64,000 nt of DNA from Arsenophonus sp052174135 (GCA_052174135.1 JBQMRZ010000024.1:1-64000), one strand, 5' to 3'. Positions 1-11,030 are shown, counted from the first letter of the stretch. Made by a program: numbers and translations. The notes: a model not told the origin generated them from the sequence alone.

Positions 1-2934
1 GGTAATGTAATTAAAATTACTGATAGTAATTTTAATAAAGCTTACAAGAAATAGGAAATATTATATTTTATTTTTGTTTTTTATTTTTATTTTTTGTTTT
101 TTCTTATTAAGAAATAGCAATAAAATTAACTTATTAATTAAATACTTTTTTAATATTAATTTATAGTTAAATAATTTAATATATTATATTATTACTTTTT
201 AATAAAATATTTACTTTTTTTTATTTTTTTATCACAATTATCCTAATTAAAGTGTGTTATAATATGCTTATAGCAAGACCAATAATAATCAGGTATAAAT
301 TAAAAAATAAACTATATTTTAAAAAAAATAAAATTAATAAAATTAGAAAATTTATAATAATTAATTATTTAACTAAATGTTTATATTTTTAATTTTAGTG
401 TTATTATCAATAATATAATAATTAGTAGTTTTAGAGTTTTTAAAAAAATAATTTTTATTTATTACTAAATTTTTCAATAAAATTTTTATATATTATATTT
501 TAGATAAATAATTAATCTGTCTGCACTTAACTAAGTATAATCTTATTATACAATAAAGTTAATAATATAAATTATAAATAATTGTAATATAATTTAAATA
601 CTCTTTAATAAAAAAAATTATTTATCATAATAAACTATCATAAACAATGAAATACAAAAGATATCCATAATTTTTATGGATTACAACTAATAATTTAAAT
701 TTTTAATTTTTTATATTTTTTTATTTAATTATTTAGTTATCATTTGATAAATATTACATTTTAATTAAAATCATAAATTAAATTAATTATCGATAAATAA
801 ATAATTTTATAATATAAAACTATATATAGCATATGATATGCTTATAATGTCTAAAATATTTTAGAAAATTAATATCATCATATTAAATATAGCTTTATTT
901 AGCAGTTAATTAACATAAATATTTTTAACAAAACTAAATAAAGTTATGTATTTTATTATATTTAACTTAAATTTTAATCTGAAGATATAAAAAGCTAAAA
1001 CCAAAAGATATTATAATCTTTAATTTCAATATTCTTAAATTATTCTTTAAATTAAAGTAATTTACTCATAGTTTTTTTTACATTCATTTAGTTTTTTTAA
1101 CTATTACTATAATCCTTCTCGATTATTACCATTATTTTATAAAACATATTATCTTCAAACTTTCTTTATTTTTTTTAGTTAATTTAACAATTTTTTTATT
1201 TTTTTTGCGTTTTTAATTCAATAACATTTTTGTTAAAAAAGCCTTAATAGCATATTTAGTTAATCTTATATTAAGAAATTATATAAAATTAATTAATTTT
1301 ATTAAAAATAATGGTATAAATTAGACAGTACTATAATTTAATCTAATTTATGCAAATTTACAAAGAATAAACTGATTTTTTAATTGATTGTTTTATATTT
1401 TTTTTTGACACTTCAATACTCCTATCATCTTGTTATATGAATCTTATTCAAAACAATCATAAAATTATCGATGGAATAGTTTTTAAACATAAACTTTTAT
1501 ATAATTAATAAGTAAAAATTAATTGTTTATTTACTCTTCACATCTAAATAAAATAAAATAGATATAACGTAACATTATTATAAAATAATTTATTTAAGTA
1601 TATTAACAGATCTTTAGTCATCATCTATACAAAATATAAAAAACCTTTTCCTTGCCGATATAATTTTATATATTTTTTAAATTTACTTAAAGAGGTTTAA
1701 GTTATTAAGTTGTATGTATATATTTATATGTAATTATATTTATTAATTAAAGGCAGAAAATTATTTTTATAACTTTAAGTCATGAATATTTAATAAAAAA
1801 TAATAAAATTATTAAATTTTAAATATTTGACTAATACATTTTGAATAAAACATATAATATATTTATATTATAAACAATACTTTTTATTAGATAAAAATTC
1901 TAAATAAATGAAAATTTTTTAAACTAATGAATATATTTACGTTATTAAATTTCATAATTTCATCAATATCTTTAAAAATCTAGTTTTCTTATTTTTATCA
2001 AAAATTTCATACAACAATTCAATCAAATTTGAATAAATAACTAATTTTTATTTGGAGTTATATTATAAAAATAATAATTATAGATATGATCTGATTAACT
2101 ACTTATTTGATTATAATTTTTCAGAAAATATTGTTAAAAATAGAATTAATTTAATTTTAAATTAATTCTTAAATATAAATTTAAACATCAACAACATCAA
2201 TTATTAATATTAAATTGATTTAATAAACTCTAATTATAATTGAATTGGTATTAAAATTTTTGAATTATATTTCTTTTATTTATAATAGAAATAAATTCTA
2301 TATTTTATGATATTATTATTTAATTAATAATCAATATTAAATTTATTTTCTGATAGAAATTTGGTTCAAAAATAAGGTTTCAAACTATTTTAGTATAAAA
2401 TAATAATTAATATATTTATTTGAAAATCAATTTTTATAAAAATGAATATATAAATTTATATTTATTTTACTAATTTAATTATTTTAATTCAATTGTAATA
2501 TATTTACTTTTACAATTTTTTAAAAGATTATTTTTTCGCATTTAATCAAATTTAAAACAAAAATTTTGGTAAATAAATTTATTTAAACCTAGATATTAAT
2601 CTAAAAACATTATTTTTGATATTTTCTTTAACTTTAAAATAACTTTTAAATTATTTTAATTTATTTATTTTTATTTAAATTTATTTAAATAATTTTAAAG
2701 TTTTTAGTTGAAATATTTTATATATTTAGTTATATATAAATAATTATATTAATTTATGGCGAATATTAATTACTTTTTTTCAACTAATCAACATTTTTAA
2801 ATTTTTTTATTTTTTTTTAAAAAAATTAAAATTAATTTTTAATAAAATAAATTGTTAATATTAATCATATAAAATATTCAGTTAGAAGTAATAAACTAAT
2901 AATGCACTTCATTTTTTTGGATTTTTTTTTTATA
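1..2934. other. Gene-free AT-rich stretch
   Basis: Nearly 3 kb of very AT-rich DNA with no reading frame that looks like a protein and no GC-rich island of the kind an RNA gene makes here. I recognise no fossil in it. It is probably decayed former coding sequence, as elsewhere in the window, but that is inference. Confidence 0.6.
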
Positions 2935-3915
2935 ATGAGTGATATAGTAAAATGGCAACCGAACTTGTCGATCAATAATTTAGTAAAAAGAAGTAAAATT
3001 ATTGCTAAAATTAGACTTTTTTTTAGCAATCGGAATATAATAGAAGTAGAAACCCCTATATTAAGTAAATTCACTGTAACAGATATTCATGTATTACCAT
3101 TTGAAACCGAATTTATTGCTCCCATAGTTACTGACAATAGTAAATTATATATGATAACTAGTCCTGAATATCATATGAAACGTTTGCTAGCAGCTGGAAG
3201 TGGGCCTATATATCAAATAATTAAATCTTTTCGTAATAGAGAAAACGGGCGTTACCATAATCCAGAATTTACTATCCTCGAATGGTATCGACCTAATTAT
3301 GATATGCATCAACTTATTGATGAAGTAGATGATTTTTTGCAACAAATTTTAAATTGTAAACCAATAAAGCGAATGTCATATCAAGAAGCTTTTCAAGCTT
3401 ATCTAAATATTGATCCATTATCACTGAAATTAAAAAAAAAACAATTATATAAGGAAGTAATAAAGTTAGGTTTAAATAATGCAAAAAAAGAAGAAAATAA
3501 AGATACGTTATTACAATTTTTATTTACAATAGGAGTTGAACCTAATTTAGATAAAGATAAACCAACCGTTATCTATCATTTTCCTTCTTCACAAGCCGCA
3601 TTAGCAAAAATTAATAAAAAAGATCAACGAGTTGCTGAGCGTTTTGAAATATACTTTAAGAATATTGAATTAGCAAATGGTTTCCATGAATTAACTAATT
3701 CAATAGAACAAAGAAATCGCTTTGAACATGATAACAAAATTCGAAAAAAAATGGGTTTACCAGTACAACTTCTTGATGAATATCTACTTTCTTCATTAGA
3801 TAAAATAACCCAGAATTGTTCTGGCGTTGCTTTAGGCATTGATCGTTTAGTTATGTTAGCGTTAAACGCAAAAAAAATTAGTGATGTTATTTCCTTTTCT
3901 ATAGAAAAAGCTTAA
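2935..3915 (+). CDS. epmA: EF-P beta-lysyltransferase EpmA
   Basis: EpmA is a lysyl-tRNA synthetase paralogue that attaches (R)-beta-lysine to a lysine of elongation factor P, easing translation of polyproline stretches. It is a stand-alone class II catalytic core without a tRNA-binding domain: motif 2 (FRNRENGRYHNPEF) lies at residues 99-112 and motif 3 (GVALGIDRLVML) at 297-308. The 326 residues match the family length of about 325. I start at the ATG whose product begins MSDIVKWQP, which matches the E. coli start; an upstream in-frame ATG at 2902 adds 11 hydrophobic residues without homology. No clear Shine-Dalgarno sequence precedes either start. Efp and EpmB, needed for function, are not in the window. 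No linked neighbours. Confidence 0.93.
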   Translation: MSDIVKWQPNLSINNLVKRSKIIAKIRLFFSNRNIIEVETPILSKFTVTDIHVLPFETEFIAPIVTDNSKLYMITSPEYHMKRLLAAGSGPIYQIIKSFRNRENGRYHNPEFTILEWYRPNYDMHQLIDEVDDFLQQILNCKPIKRMSYQEAFQAYLNIDPLSLKLKKKQLYKEVIKLGLNNAKKEENKDTLLQFLFTIGVEPNLDKDKPTVIYHFPSSQAALAKINKKDQRVAERFEIYFKNIELANGFHELTNSIEQRNRFEHDNKIRKKMGLPVQLLDEYLLSSLDKITQNCSGVALGIDRLVMLALNAKKISDVISFSIEKA

Positions 3916-4608
3916 TATCAATAAATTAATATTAATTAATAGTAAATTATTATCAATTAAATAATTATTAGTTTTAACGGTAATTTAGGAAAGTTTTATT
4001 TCGAAATTATAGTAAATTAGTGAAATTTAGCATTAATATTAACTATATTATAAACAATATAGAACATTTATTAAGTATTTTAATTTATTAAAATTTTAAA
4101 TAATACAGCAAAAATTGATACTATCAATATACTTAAAAATTTTTTCTTCTAGATTTTTAAATTCAATAAAAATGAAATTTATCAAAAATAAACATTATTT
4201 TTTATTATTTATATCTAAGTATGAATTTTATTATAATTTTACTAATTTTTATATAAGAAAATTATTGATATTTATTTTATTTATCAAGAAAGATTAATGA
4301 TTATAAATTAGTTATTTTTAATAAATAAATATTGATTAGATGAACCTTTAATATTGATATTTATATAAAAAAGAATCATAATGAAATTATGATTAATGCA
4401 AATAATAATTCGTATTATTATGTGAAATATAGATGATATTAGTTCTTATTTATGTTTTGTAACTTAATATTTTATATGTAATTGAATTAATGAAGACTAA
4501 TTTTTTAATTTGATAAGTTATTTTTATTAAATAAATTTAAATTAAAAAAATATTCTTAATTTAACTTAATTATTATCTGTTAACTAACATAAATAACTAT
4601 ATCTATAT
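3916..4608. other. Gene-free stretch
   Basis: About 700 bp between the convergent epmA and yhhQ. One 60-codon reading frame at 4115-4297 is rich in F, K, I and N and looks like chance. I see no conserved structure. Confidence 0.55.
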
Positions 4609-5247
4609 TTAATCATTTAAAATATAACTTAAAATAGAGTTCAATAATAATCTATAAGCAGGAAGAAGAAATAACAAACAAATAAATAGATTAATGCTAT
4701 AATCGACCAAAGCAATTTCTATCAAATTTATTACTATAAAGTAGTTATTGCTCCGATAAAACCCAATGAAAAAAAAAGAAATAGTATCTAATAATTTACC
4801 AAAAAACATTGAAATAATCGGTGCAACCCACCAATAACGATAACTACATAATTTATTAAATATAAAAATATCCATAAACTGACCAAAAGCATAAGCCGTA
4901 AAACTTGCTATAACAATACGAGCAACAGATAAATTAAATTTATTTAATACGATAAATCCTTGCCATTTACCTTCATAAAAAAGTGTAGAAAAAATATAAG
5001 AAAAAAAAAGACCAGGTAAGATAACTACCATAATAATTTTTTTAGCTAAAGAAGGACCATAAATACGTACAGTTAGATCTGTTATCAAAAAAATAAAAGG
5101 AAAAGTGAAAACTCCCCATGTTGCATGAAAGTAAAAAATGATAATTGGAAATTGTATTAAATAATTACTAATAATAATAAAAAAAATATGTAAAAAAGAA
5201 AGACAAATTATTGATTTATTTTTTTGTTGCGAAGTCAATTTAAACAT
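4609..5247 (-). CDS. yhhQ: Queuosine precursor transporter YhhQ
   Basis: Inner-membrane protein of the YhhQ/QPTR family, which imports the queuosine precursor preQ0 (and preQ1) for tRNA queuosine modification. It has 212 residues against about 221 in E. coli, with roughly six hydrophobic segments. Conserved blocks are readable: SNYL near residue 26, FPFIFLITDLTVRIYG around 49-64, the SLFY-like STLFYEGKWQGF around 86-97, and the EIALVDY motif near 177-183. In E. coli it lies beside tusA, as here, in the same divergent arrangement. Keeping the importer suggests salvage of a precursor rather than its synthesis, but no other queuosine gene is in the window. The short basic C-terminal tail of E. 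coli YhhQ is missing. Confidence 0.9.
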   Translation of the reverse strand: MFKLTSQQKNKSIICLSFLHIFFIIISNYLIQFPIIIFYFHATWGVFTFPFIFLITDLTVRIYGPSLAKKIIMVVILPGLFFSYIFSTLFYEGKWQGFIVLNKFNLSVARIVIASFTAYAFGQFMDIFIFNKLCSYRYWWVAPIISMFFGKLLDTISFFFIGFYRSNNYFIVINLIEIALVDYSINLFICLLFLLPAYRLLLNSILSYILND

Positions 5248-5448
5248 ATTATACCATTTTGTTTAAATATTTTGTCAATAAATCTATTATATAGTTATAT
5301 AATGGGAGAGAATATATCTTAGATAAAAATAAAAAAACAAATTAATAATAAAATCTTCTTATATTTTTACTTCTAAAAAAAATAAGAATAAATTATTTTT
5401 GATTCATAATATAATTTAATAATTGAAAATTTTTAAAATAAAAAACTT

Positions 5449-5697
5449 ATGTTAAATATTTTTACTAATCCAAATCAAACCATTAATACACAAGGATTAC
5501 GTTGTCCTGAGCCAATTATGATGATAAGGAAAATAGTTCGTCAGATGATTGAAGGTGAAACATTATTAATCATCGCTGATGATCCAGCTACAATTCGTGA
5601 TATTCCTGCTTTTTGTCGTTTTATGGGTGATCAATTACTAGCCAAAGAAATTAGTCAACCACCTTATCGTTATTTGATTCGAAAGAAAATTAATTAA
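5449..5697 (+). CDS. tusA: Sulfur carrier protein TusA
   Basis: TusA accepts persulfide sulfur from the cysteine desulfurase IscS and passes it through TusBCD-TusE to MnmA for 2-thiolation of wobble uridine in tRNA. The 82 residues match the usual 81. The persulfide-carrying cysteine is Cys19 in the LRCPEP motif, followed by the conserved GETLLIIADDPAT-like stretch and the terminal PYRYLIRK. The start is fixed by homology; no good ribosome-binding site is visible upstream. It is divergent from yhhQ, as in E. coli. The zntA gene expected between tusA and rsmD is gone. Confidence 0.95.
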   Translation: MLNIFTNPNQTINTQGLRCPEPIMMIRKIVRQMIEGETLLIIADDPATIRDIPAFCRFMGDQLLAKEISQPPYRYLIRKKIN

Positions 5698-6007
5698 TTT
5701 TGATAATAAATATTATTATGTAATATAACACATTCGATTAAATATTTATTTAATATAAAGCCCTTTAAATAAATTCAATGTATTTATGATTTATAATTAA
5801 TAATAAATATTGAAACTATAATATTTATTAAATTAAAATATCCATCTATAAATTACTTTATATACTACAATTTTACAAATATAAAGATATTTTGTTCTAA
5901 AAATTAATATTTTAAAAAGTTATATATAAAATATAATTTATTGATTCATAATAAAAATATAAACTCAGGTGATATATTTAAATTTCTTGTAAATTAATTA
6001 TATATCT

Positions 6008-6063
6008 TTTATATCCATATTTATGCAAAAGTAATTATGCTTTTGCATAAATATGGATATAAA
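6008..6063. repeat. 24-bp perfect inverted repeat
   Basis: Arms at 6008-6031 and 6040-6063 are exact reverse complements, separated by 8 nt. The arms include the mixed-composition core ATGCAAAAG/CTTTTGCAT. No U-tract follows on either strand, so it is not a classical intrinsic terminator. It lies about 310 bp downstream of tusA. Confidence 0.9.
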
Positions 6064-6469
6064 TTAATAGATAAAATACAATTTATTAAAAATAAATAAT
6101 AAACTATTGTAAATCTTTATACCTGAATTAAACAAAACATCATAATGATAATAATTAATCTAATAATTAAATTTATAAGTTAATTGACATGATTAATAAA
6201 GAATATCATCCTTTTTTATTAATAAAATATAGATAAAAAGATTATTTGATAATACCTATACTATTTTTTTAAAATTTTAAATTCATCTATCTATTAAATA
6301 TTTTATTAAAAACTAATAAAATTTATTCAATAATTTTATATCGATTATTCAATTAGTATGATAATATTAATAATATCGATGATTATAATATTCAAATATA
6401 GAATATTTATTTATATATTTTCTTAATTAATGATGCGTATTTAATATACATATAATTTATTTAGCACTA

Positions 6470-6500
6470 AATTAGTTGAGAATTAAATTCTCAACTAATT
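6470..6500. repeat. 15-bp inverted repeat
   Basis: Arms at 6470-6484 and 6486-6500 are exact reverse complements around a single central base. A real hairpin would open the innermost AATT pairs, leaving about 12 pairs that include GTTGAG/CTCAAC. It lies in gene-free DNA. Confidence 0.85.
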
Positions 6501-8114
6501 ATTTAAATATTTCAATTAAAGGACATATGATAAACATAAATTATTTTGCTTAAAATATCAATGTATTGTAATTTTTTAAAAAAGTTTTATAATTATACAC
6601 AATATATTTAAATTTTTCCTTAATAATGAAAATTGTTTTAAACATTAAAATAATTTATAATAAAGATTATGAAATACTAAATAAAATAAAAATAATTAAA
6701 CTTATATATTGATTGAATACTTATAATTTGTTATATTTTAATTTTACTATCCACATAAATGAAATATTGAAAATAAATACAAAAAAACTTAAATTATAAA
6801 CTTTAAAATTATTTGTTAAATTATGGTGTTACAAGATTATCAATTGTAAAGATTTTTATATATAATTAAAAAATAATACTATTACTCTATTCTAAAAAAT
6901 AAAAAACTTAAAAAAACATATGAATGATTTAAGTAAATATTTTAAAATATAGAAAACTTTGATTTAATAAAATAAATTATAGTAAATATCATTGATATTA
7001 ATGCTATCAAATTAGATATATACTAGAATCAAATATATTATAAAATAATAAAAATATAAAAATAAGTTAGAAAAATTAAATTATTTAATAGATAGTTAAT
7101 TATATTAAATGTGATTTTTTATTAATTATAAGAATTAGACTTATTTTAGTTAATAAATAATGAACATTTTTTTACATGTTAAGATCTAACATCTTAATAA
7201 TACAGAAAATAGCTAATATTATAGTTAAATAAACAGTTATCAATAAAAATAATTGCACAAACATCAATAAAAACGATTCCAATAAAATAAATAATATTGT
7301 TAATCAAGGAGAAAATAAAATATAATGAATAAATTATTGTTTTTATTTTTAAAAAAAGAACATTGATTGTTTCCATTTAAATTAATAAAAAATTTATGAA
7401 AAATAATCTCAAATATTAAATTTTCAAAAATATAAATAATTTATTAAGATAATTAGTAGTTTAGTCATAACTTATATACTTTCTTTGCTTATAAAGAAAA
7501 GTAAAAAAATAAAATACTAAAACTAATATTTTTTATAGATTACTATAGATTTAACGAAACATAACTAGATTTTTTTTTGATAAAATAAATAGTAATAACA
7601 TTACTACATAATATCACTGATATTAACCAGATAATAATTAGATTTTTTTATATTTATTACTTTAATAATATAAAAAAATGAATATATCAATTTATATTAT
7701 TTTAATTAAATAAAATCTATATAATGTTATTTATTTATTATTAAAAATAATAAATAACATTAGGTTTAAATCTATTAAATAAATTATTTATCTCTATTTT
7801 AATTAGACTTCATTAAAGTTATATGTTTTAAATGAGTATATTATATAATTATTGATAATATCAAAATAAATATTATTAACATCGATAATTAATTTAAGAA
7901 TTATAAATAGTATTTTTAGTTCTTTGATATAATTAATTTTACTAGTAGTTATTTTAAGTTTGTATATATTATTTTTTATATAAAATATACTATTTATAAT
8001 CTAATAAAAACAATTTCGTTTATTAAAATAATTAATATTATTTTCTGATATAAATAAATAATCACTTATATAATCATATTTACATCTAAATTCTTCTACA
8101 TGTTAATAAGTAAC

Positions 8115-8147
8115 ATTAATAGTTTTTTTTTAAAAAAAACTATTAAT
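8115..8147. repeat. 16-bp inverted repeat with A/T run
   Basis: Arms at 8115-8130 and 8132-8147 are exact reverse complements around one base. The inner half is an eight-base T run facing eight As and the outer half is ATTAATAG/CTATTAAT. It is 260 bp downstream of the end of rsmD. It could form on either strand but lacks a GC-rich stem. Confidence 0.8.
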
Positions 8148-8406
8148 TGGTTATATTATTGCTAATAAAAATGTTATTAATTAACCCATAACAAATTAAC
8201 ATTATAATTAATAATAATTTATTTTTATAATTTACATTCTTTTTCTGATTTAAAGTTTAAAAATTCAAAATAAAAAGATTATGATTTATAGTTAATGAAA
8301 ATACCTTTCTTTCTTTTATAAAAAAAAAAAATCAAAGAAACTAAATGTAATCAATACAAAAATAATTATTACATTTATAAAACATTTTAATAATTTAAAG
8401 TAATAA

Positions 8407-8991
8407 TTATTGATAACGAATGTAGAGAGAATAAATAATTTTTCTTGATTTTTTTTTACGATAAACATACCAATTTTTTGGTAAGTTTAATAAATTAGCT
8501 TCATTTCCCGTCTCAACATAAATCCAACATTTTTTCGCTAACCAACCATTTTGTTCTAACAATAAAGCCGTTTGTTCTAATAGATGCTTATGGAAAGGTG
8601 GATCAAGAAAAATAACATCATAAGCTACTCCTATTTGTACTAAATGCTTTAATATATCGATATTAATCACTTGTGCATTTTTTGCTTTTAACTTAAGTAA
8701 ATTAATTACAAGTTGTTTTGTAATAAACTTATTTAATTCAATTAATGTAGCTGAAGCAGCATAGCGAGAAAGTGCTTCAATAGATAAAGCACCGCTACCA
8801 GCAAAACAATCAAAACAATGAGCACCTTCAATAATGGGTATTAACCAATTAAATAAAGTTTCTCTAATTTTATTTGTTGTAGGACGTAAGTCTTCATAAT
8901 TAAAAACAGATAATTTATGCCCGCGCCATTTTCCGCCAATAATGCGAATTTGACCATATGTCGTAGATTTTATTTTTTTTTCATAATTCAA
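8407..8991 (-). CDS. rsmD: 16S rRNA m2G966 methyltransferase RsmD
   Basis: RsmD methylates the N2 position of G966 in 16S rRNA using S-adenosylmethionine. The protein is 194 residues against 198 in E. coli. It shows the N-terminal IRIIGGKWRG (residues 15-24), RPTTNKIRETLFNWL (36-50), the SAM-binding DCFAGSGA (61-68) and the catalytic DPPF (130-133). The start is odd. In this frame only a TTG at 8991 is available, giving MNYEKK. An ATG five bases further on, followed by nine As, is one base out of frame and leads at once to TAA. Either TTG is used, or slippage on the A run links the ATG to the gene. ftsY follows divergently, as in E. coli. Confidence 0.92.
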   Translation of the reverse strand: MNYEKKIKSTTYGQIRIIGGKWRGHKLSVFNYEDLRPTTNKIRETLFNWLIPIIEGAHCFDCFAGSGALSIEALSRYAASATLIELNKFITKQLVINLLKLKAKNAQVINIDILKHLVQIGVAYDVIFLDPPFHKHLLEQTALLLEQNGWLAKKCWIYVETGNEANLLNLPKNWYVYRKKKSRKIIYSLYIRYQ

Positions 8992-9459
8992 ATAGTATAA
9001 TCATTAAAATTTGTAATCCTAGATGATAATAATGCTAATATCTATTAGATATAATATAAAGAATAAAATTATCTTTATTTTAATATGAATAAATATCAAA
9101 TATATATTTGAATAAAATCAAATGATATACTACCAATATATATTATATCTAATATTAAAAATAATATTTTTTATTATTAAAAGTGTTATCAAAAATGATT
9201 AAAAATAAATAAAAATTTTTTATTCTCTTTTAAGTAAATTTAAAATTTTAAAATGAAGCTCAAAAAAAGATAGAATAACAAGCATACTCAAGAATAGAAA
9301 ATAATTTTAAAAATTTAATGAATGTAATAGAAAAATTATAATAGTTTAAAAATTAAAAAGATATATTTAGAATAAAAATAATTATTTTTAAAAAAGCTAT
9401 TAAATATTTATAAAAATTATTTTACTTAATGAATATAGAAATACTTTATAAGGAAACAA
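8992..9459. other. Gene-free divergent spacer rsmD/ftsY
   Basis: About 470 bp of very AT-rich DNA between divergent rsmD and ftsY. It should hold promoters for both genes, but the base composition makes -10-like sequences too common to choose one. Confidence 0.5.
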
Positions 9460-10455
9460 ATGAACAAAAAAAAAGCATCATTAATACAACAGAAAAAAAA
9501 ATTAAAAAAAGAAAATTTTTTTTCGCGATTAAGACAAAGTTTATTAAAAACTCGAGAAAATATTGGAGAAAACTTTATTAATTTTTTTCGTAATAAAAAA
9601 ATTAATGATAATTTATTTAACGAGTTAGAAGAAAGACTTTTGGTTGCTGATGTAGGGATAGAAACAACACGAAAGATTATAAATAATTTAATTACCTATA
9701 CTAATCACAAAGAGTTAAATGATAGTGTAATTCTTTATAGCAAATTACGAGAAGAAATGGCCAATATTTTATTTAATGTTAATCAACCATTAATCATAAA
9801 AAATAAACTACCATATGTAATATTAATTGTTGGAGTTAATGGCGCTGGTAAAACAACAACAATCGTTAAATTAGCACATCAATATCAGATAAAAGCTAAA
9901 TCAGTAATGTTAGCTGCTGGAGATACATTTAGGGCCGCTGCGGTTGAACAATTACAAGTTTTAGGAAAACGTAACAATATTCCCGTTATTTCTCAAGATA
10001 TTGGAACAGATTCTGCATCAGTTATTTTTGATGCATTTCAATTAGCAAAAAAAAAGAAGATCGACATATTAATCGCAGATACTGCTGGGCGATTACAAAA
10101 CAAAACATATTTAATGGAAGAATTAAAAAAAATTATTAGAGTTATTCAAAAAATTGATCAGGAGGCTCCTCATGATGTAATACTTACATTAGATGCTAGC
10201 ACTGGTCAAAATGCAATTAATCAGACTAAAATTTTTCATCAAACAATTGGGTTAACTGGTATTATTCTAACTAAATTTGATGGTACAGCTAAAGGTGGTG
10301 TAATTTTTTCTATTGCCAATCAATTTCGAATTCCAATTCGTTATATTGGAATCGGTGAAGATATTAATGATCTTCATCCATTTATAGTTAATGACTTTAT
10401 TAAGGCGATTTTTCCAGAAGAAAATAATGTTAATAATTCATTTCAAACATATTAA
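9460..10455 (+). CDS. ftsY: Signal recognition particle receptor FtsY
   Basis: FtsY is the SRP receptor GTPase that docks Ffh-bound ribosomes at the inner membrane for co-translational insertion of membrane proteins. The NG domain is complete: GVNGAGKT P-loop at residues 125-132, DTAGR at 207-211 and TKFDG near 271-275. At 331 residues it is far shorter than E. coli FtsY (497) because the long acidic N-terminal A domain is reduced to a short lysine-rich tail; the NG+1 core is known to suffice for function in some systems. A good ribosome-binding site (AAGGAA) lies 6 nt before the ATG. In E. coli ftsE and ftsX follow in the same operon; here ftsE is only a fossil. Confidence 0.95.
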   Translation: MNKKKASLIQQKKKLKKENFFSRLRQSLLKTRENIGENFINFFRNKKINDNLFNELEERLLVADVGIETTRKIINNLITYTNHKELNDSVILYSKLREEMANILFNVNQPLIIKNKLPYVILIVGVNGAGKTTTIVKLAHQYQIKAKSVMLAAGDTFRAAAVEQLQVLGKRNNIPVISQDIGTDSASVIFDAFQLAKKKKIDILIADTAGRLQNKTYLMEELKKIIRVIQKIDQEAPHDVILTLDASTGQNAINQTKIFHQTIGLTGIILTKFDGTAKGGVIFSIANQFRIPIRYIGIGEDINDLHPFIVNDFIKAIFPEENNVNNSFQTY

Positions 10456-10497
10456 TAAAAATTAATGCGCATATCAAATAAGTATTTAAAACATTCT

Positions 10498-10548
10498 TTC
10501 TCCTATTCATCATAAAGAAATATTAATTCTTTATGATGAATAGGAGAA
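10498..10548. repeat. 22-bp perfect inverted repeat after ftsY
   Basis: Arms at 10498-10519 and 10527-10548 are exact reverse complements with a 7-nt loop. The stem contains TCTCCTATTCATC, more mixed in base composition than its surroundings. No U-tract follows on either strand. It may serve as a terminator or an RNA 3'-end stabiliser for ftsY; that is inference. Confidence 0.9.
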
Positions 10549-10835
10549 GGGACACCTTAATGAAATTAATTTCATATTTTTAAATACTTAAATACTTATT
10601 ATATTTAATTTAATGATTATTAAATTCACCACTTAAAAAGTAAAAAAAAACTCACTTATATTGGCAAATAAACATAATCTTTTAAAAATATTTCTTTTGT
10701 TTAATAGAAATCTTTATGAAAATATTTCTAATATGATTTTTATCATTTAGTAATAATTTTAAGAGTATATATCAACATGTTTTGTTATTTTAAATAAAAT
10801 TTATTTACTTAATAAAATAAAATTATCTAATTTAA

Positions 10836-11030
10836 TTATCAGGTTTAAAAGGAAATAATGACAACATTTAGTCCGAACAATATTTAATAATTTTAGTATA
10901 TTATCATTAAATGAACTAACTGATAATTTACTTAGTAACTATATAAATGTAGCATATGATTATTTAAATAATTTAATCTAATTGCTTTATTAATTACTCA
11001 TAATTTTGAGCTTTTTAAATTTAACCATTA
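10836..11030 (+). pseudogene. ftsE: Fossil of ftsE (cell-division ABC ATPase)
   Basis: FtsE is the ATPase of the FtsEX complex that activates septal murein hydrolases. No open frame survives, but translation by eye gives LSG at 10836 (start of the ABC signature), then from 10874 RTIFNNFSILSLNELTDNLL, which aligns without gaps to RAVVNKPAVLLADEPTGNLD (Walker B region). About 40 bases on comes LLITHNFELF, matching VLMATHDINLI (switch histidine). Frame changes and stops interrupt the blocks. The location directly after ftsY is the ancestral one. The Walker A end is not recognisable. Confidence 0.8.

Larger units (their letters stand above)
5698..8406. other. Gene-free stretch with inverted repeats
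   Basis: 2.7 kb between tusA and rsmD. In E. coli yhhL, yhhM, yhhN and zntA occupy this interval. I could not read a convincing zntA fossil. The stretch holds three long inverted repeats, listed separately. A 60-codon minus-strand reading frame at 7194-7376 is hydrophobic and featureless and I do not call it a gene. Confidence 0.55.

Noticed and set aside
4115..4297. 60-codon frame between epmA and yhhQ
   Set aside because: F/K/I/N-rich peptide typical of translated AT-rich non-coding DNA.
6428..6452. INDA-like text resembling the P-type ATPase motif of zntA
   Set aside because: It is on the plus strand, whereas zntA should be on minus here, and the flanks do not match.
7194..7376. 60-codon minus-strand hydrophobic frame
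   Set aside because: Low-complexity, no start signal, and no family resemblance.
10850..10889. AAGGAAATA followed by ATG, suggesting a new gene
   Set aside because: The frame stops after nine codons and the DNA lies inside the ftsE fossil, so the start signal is accidental.
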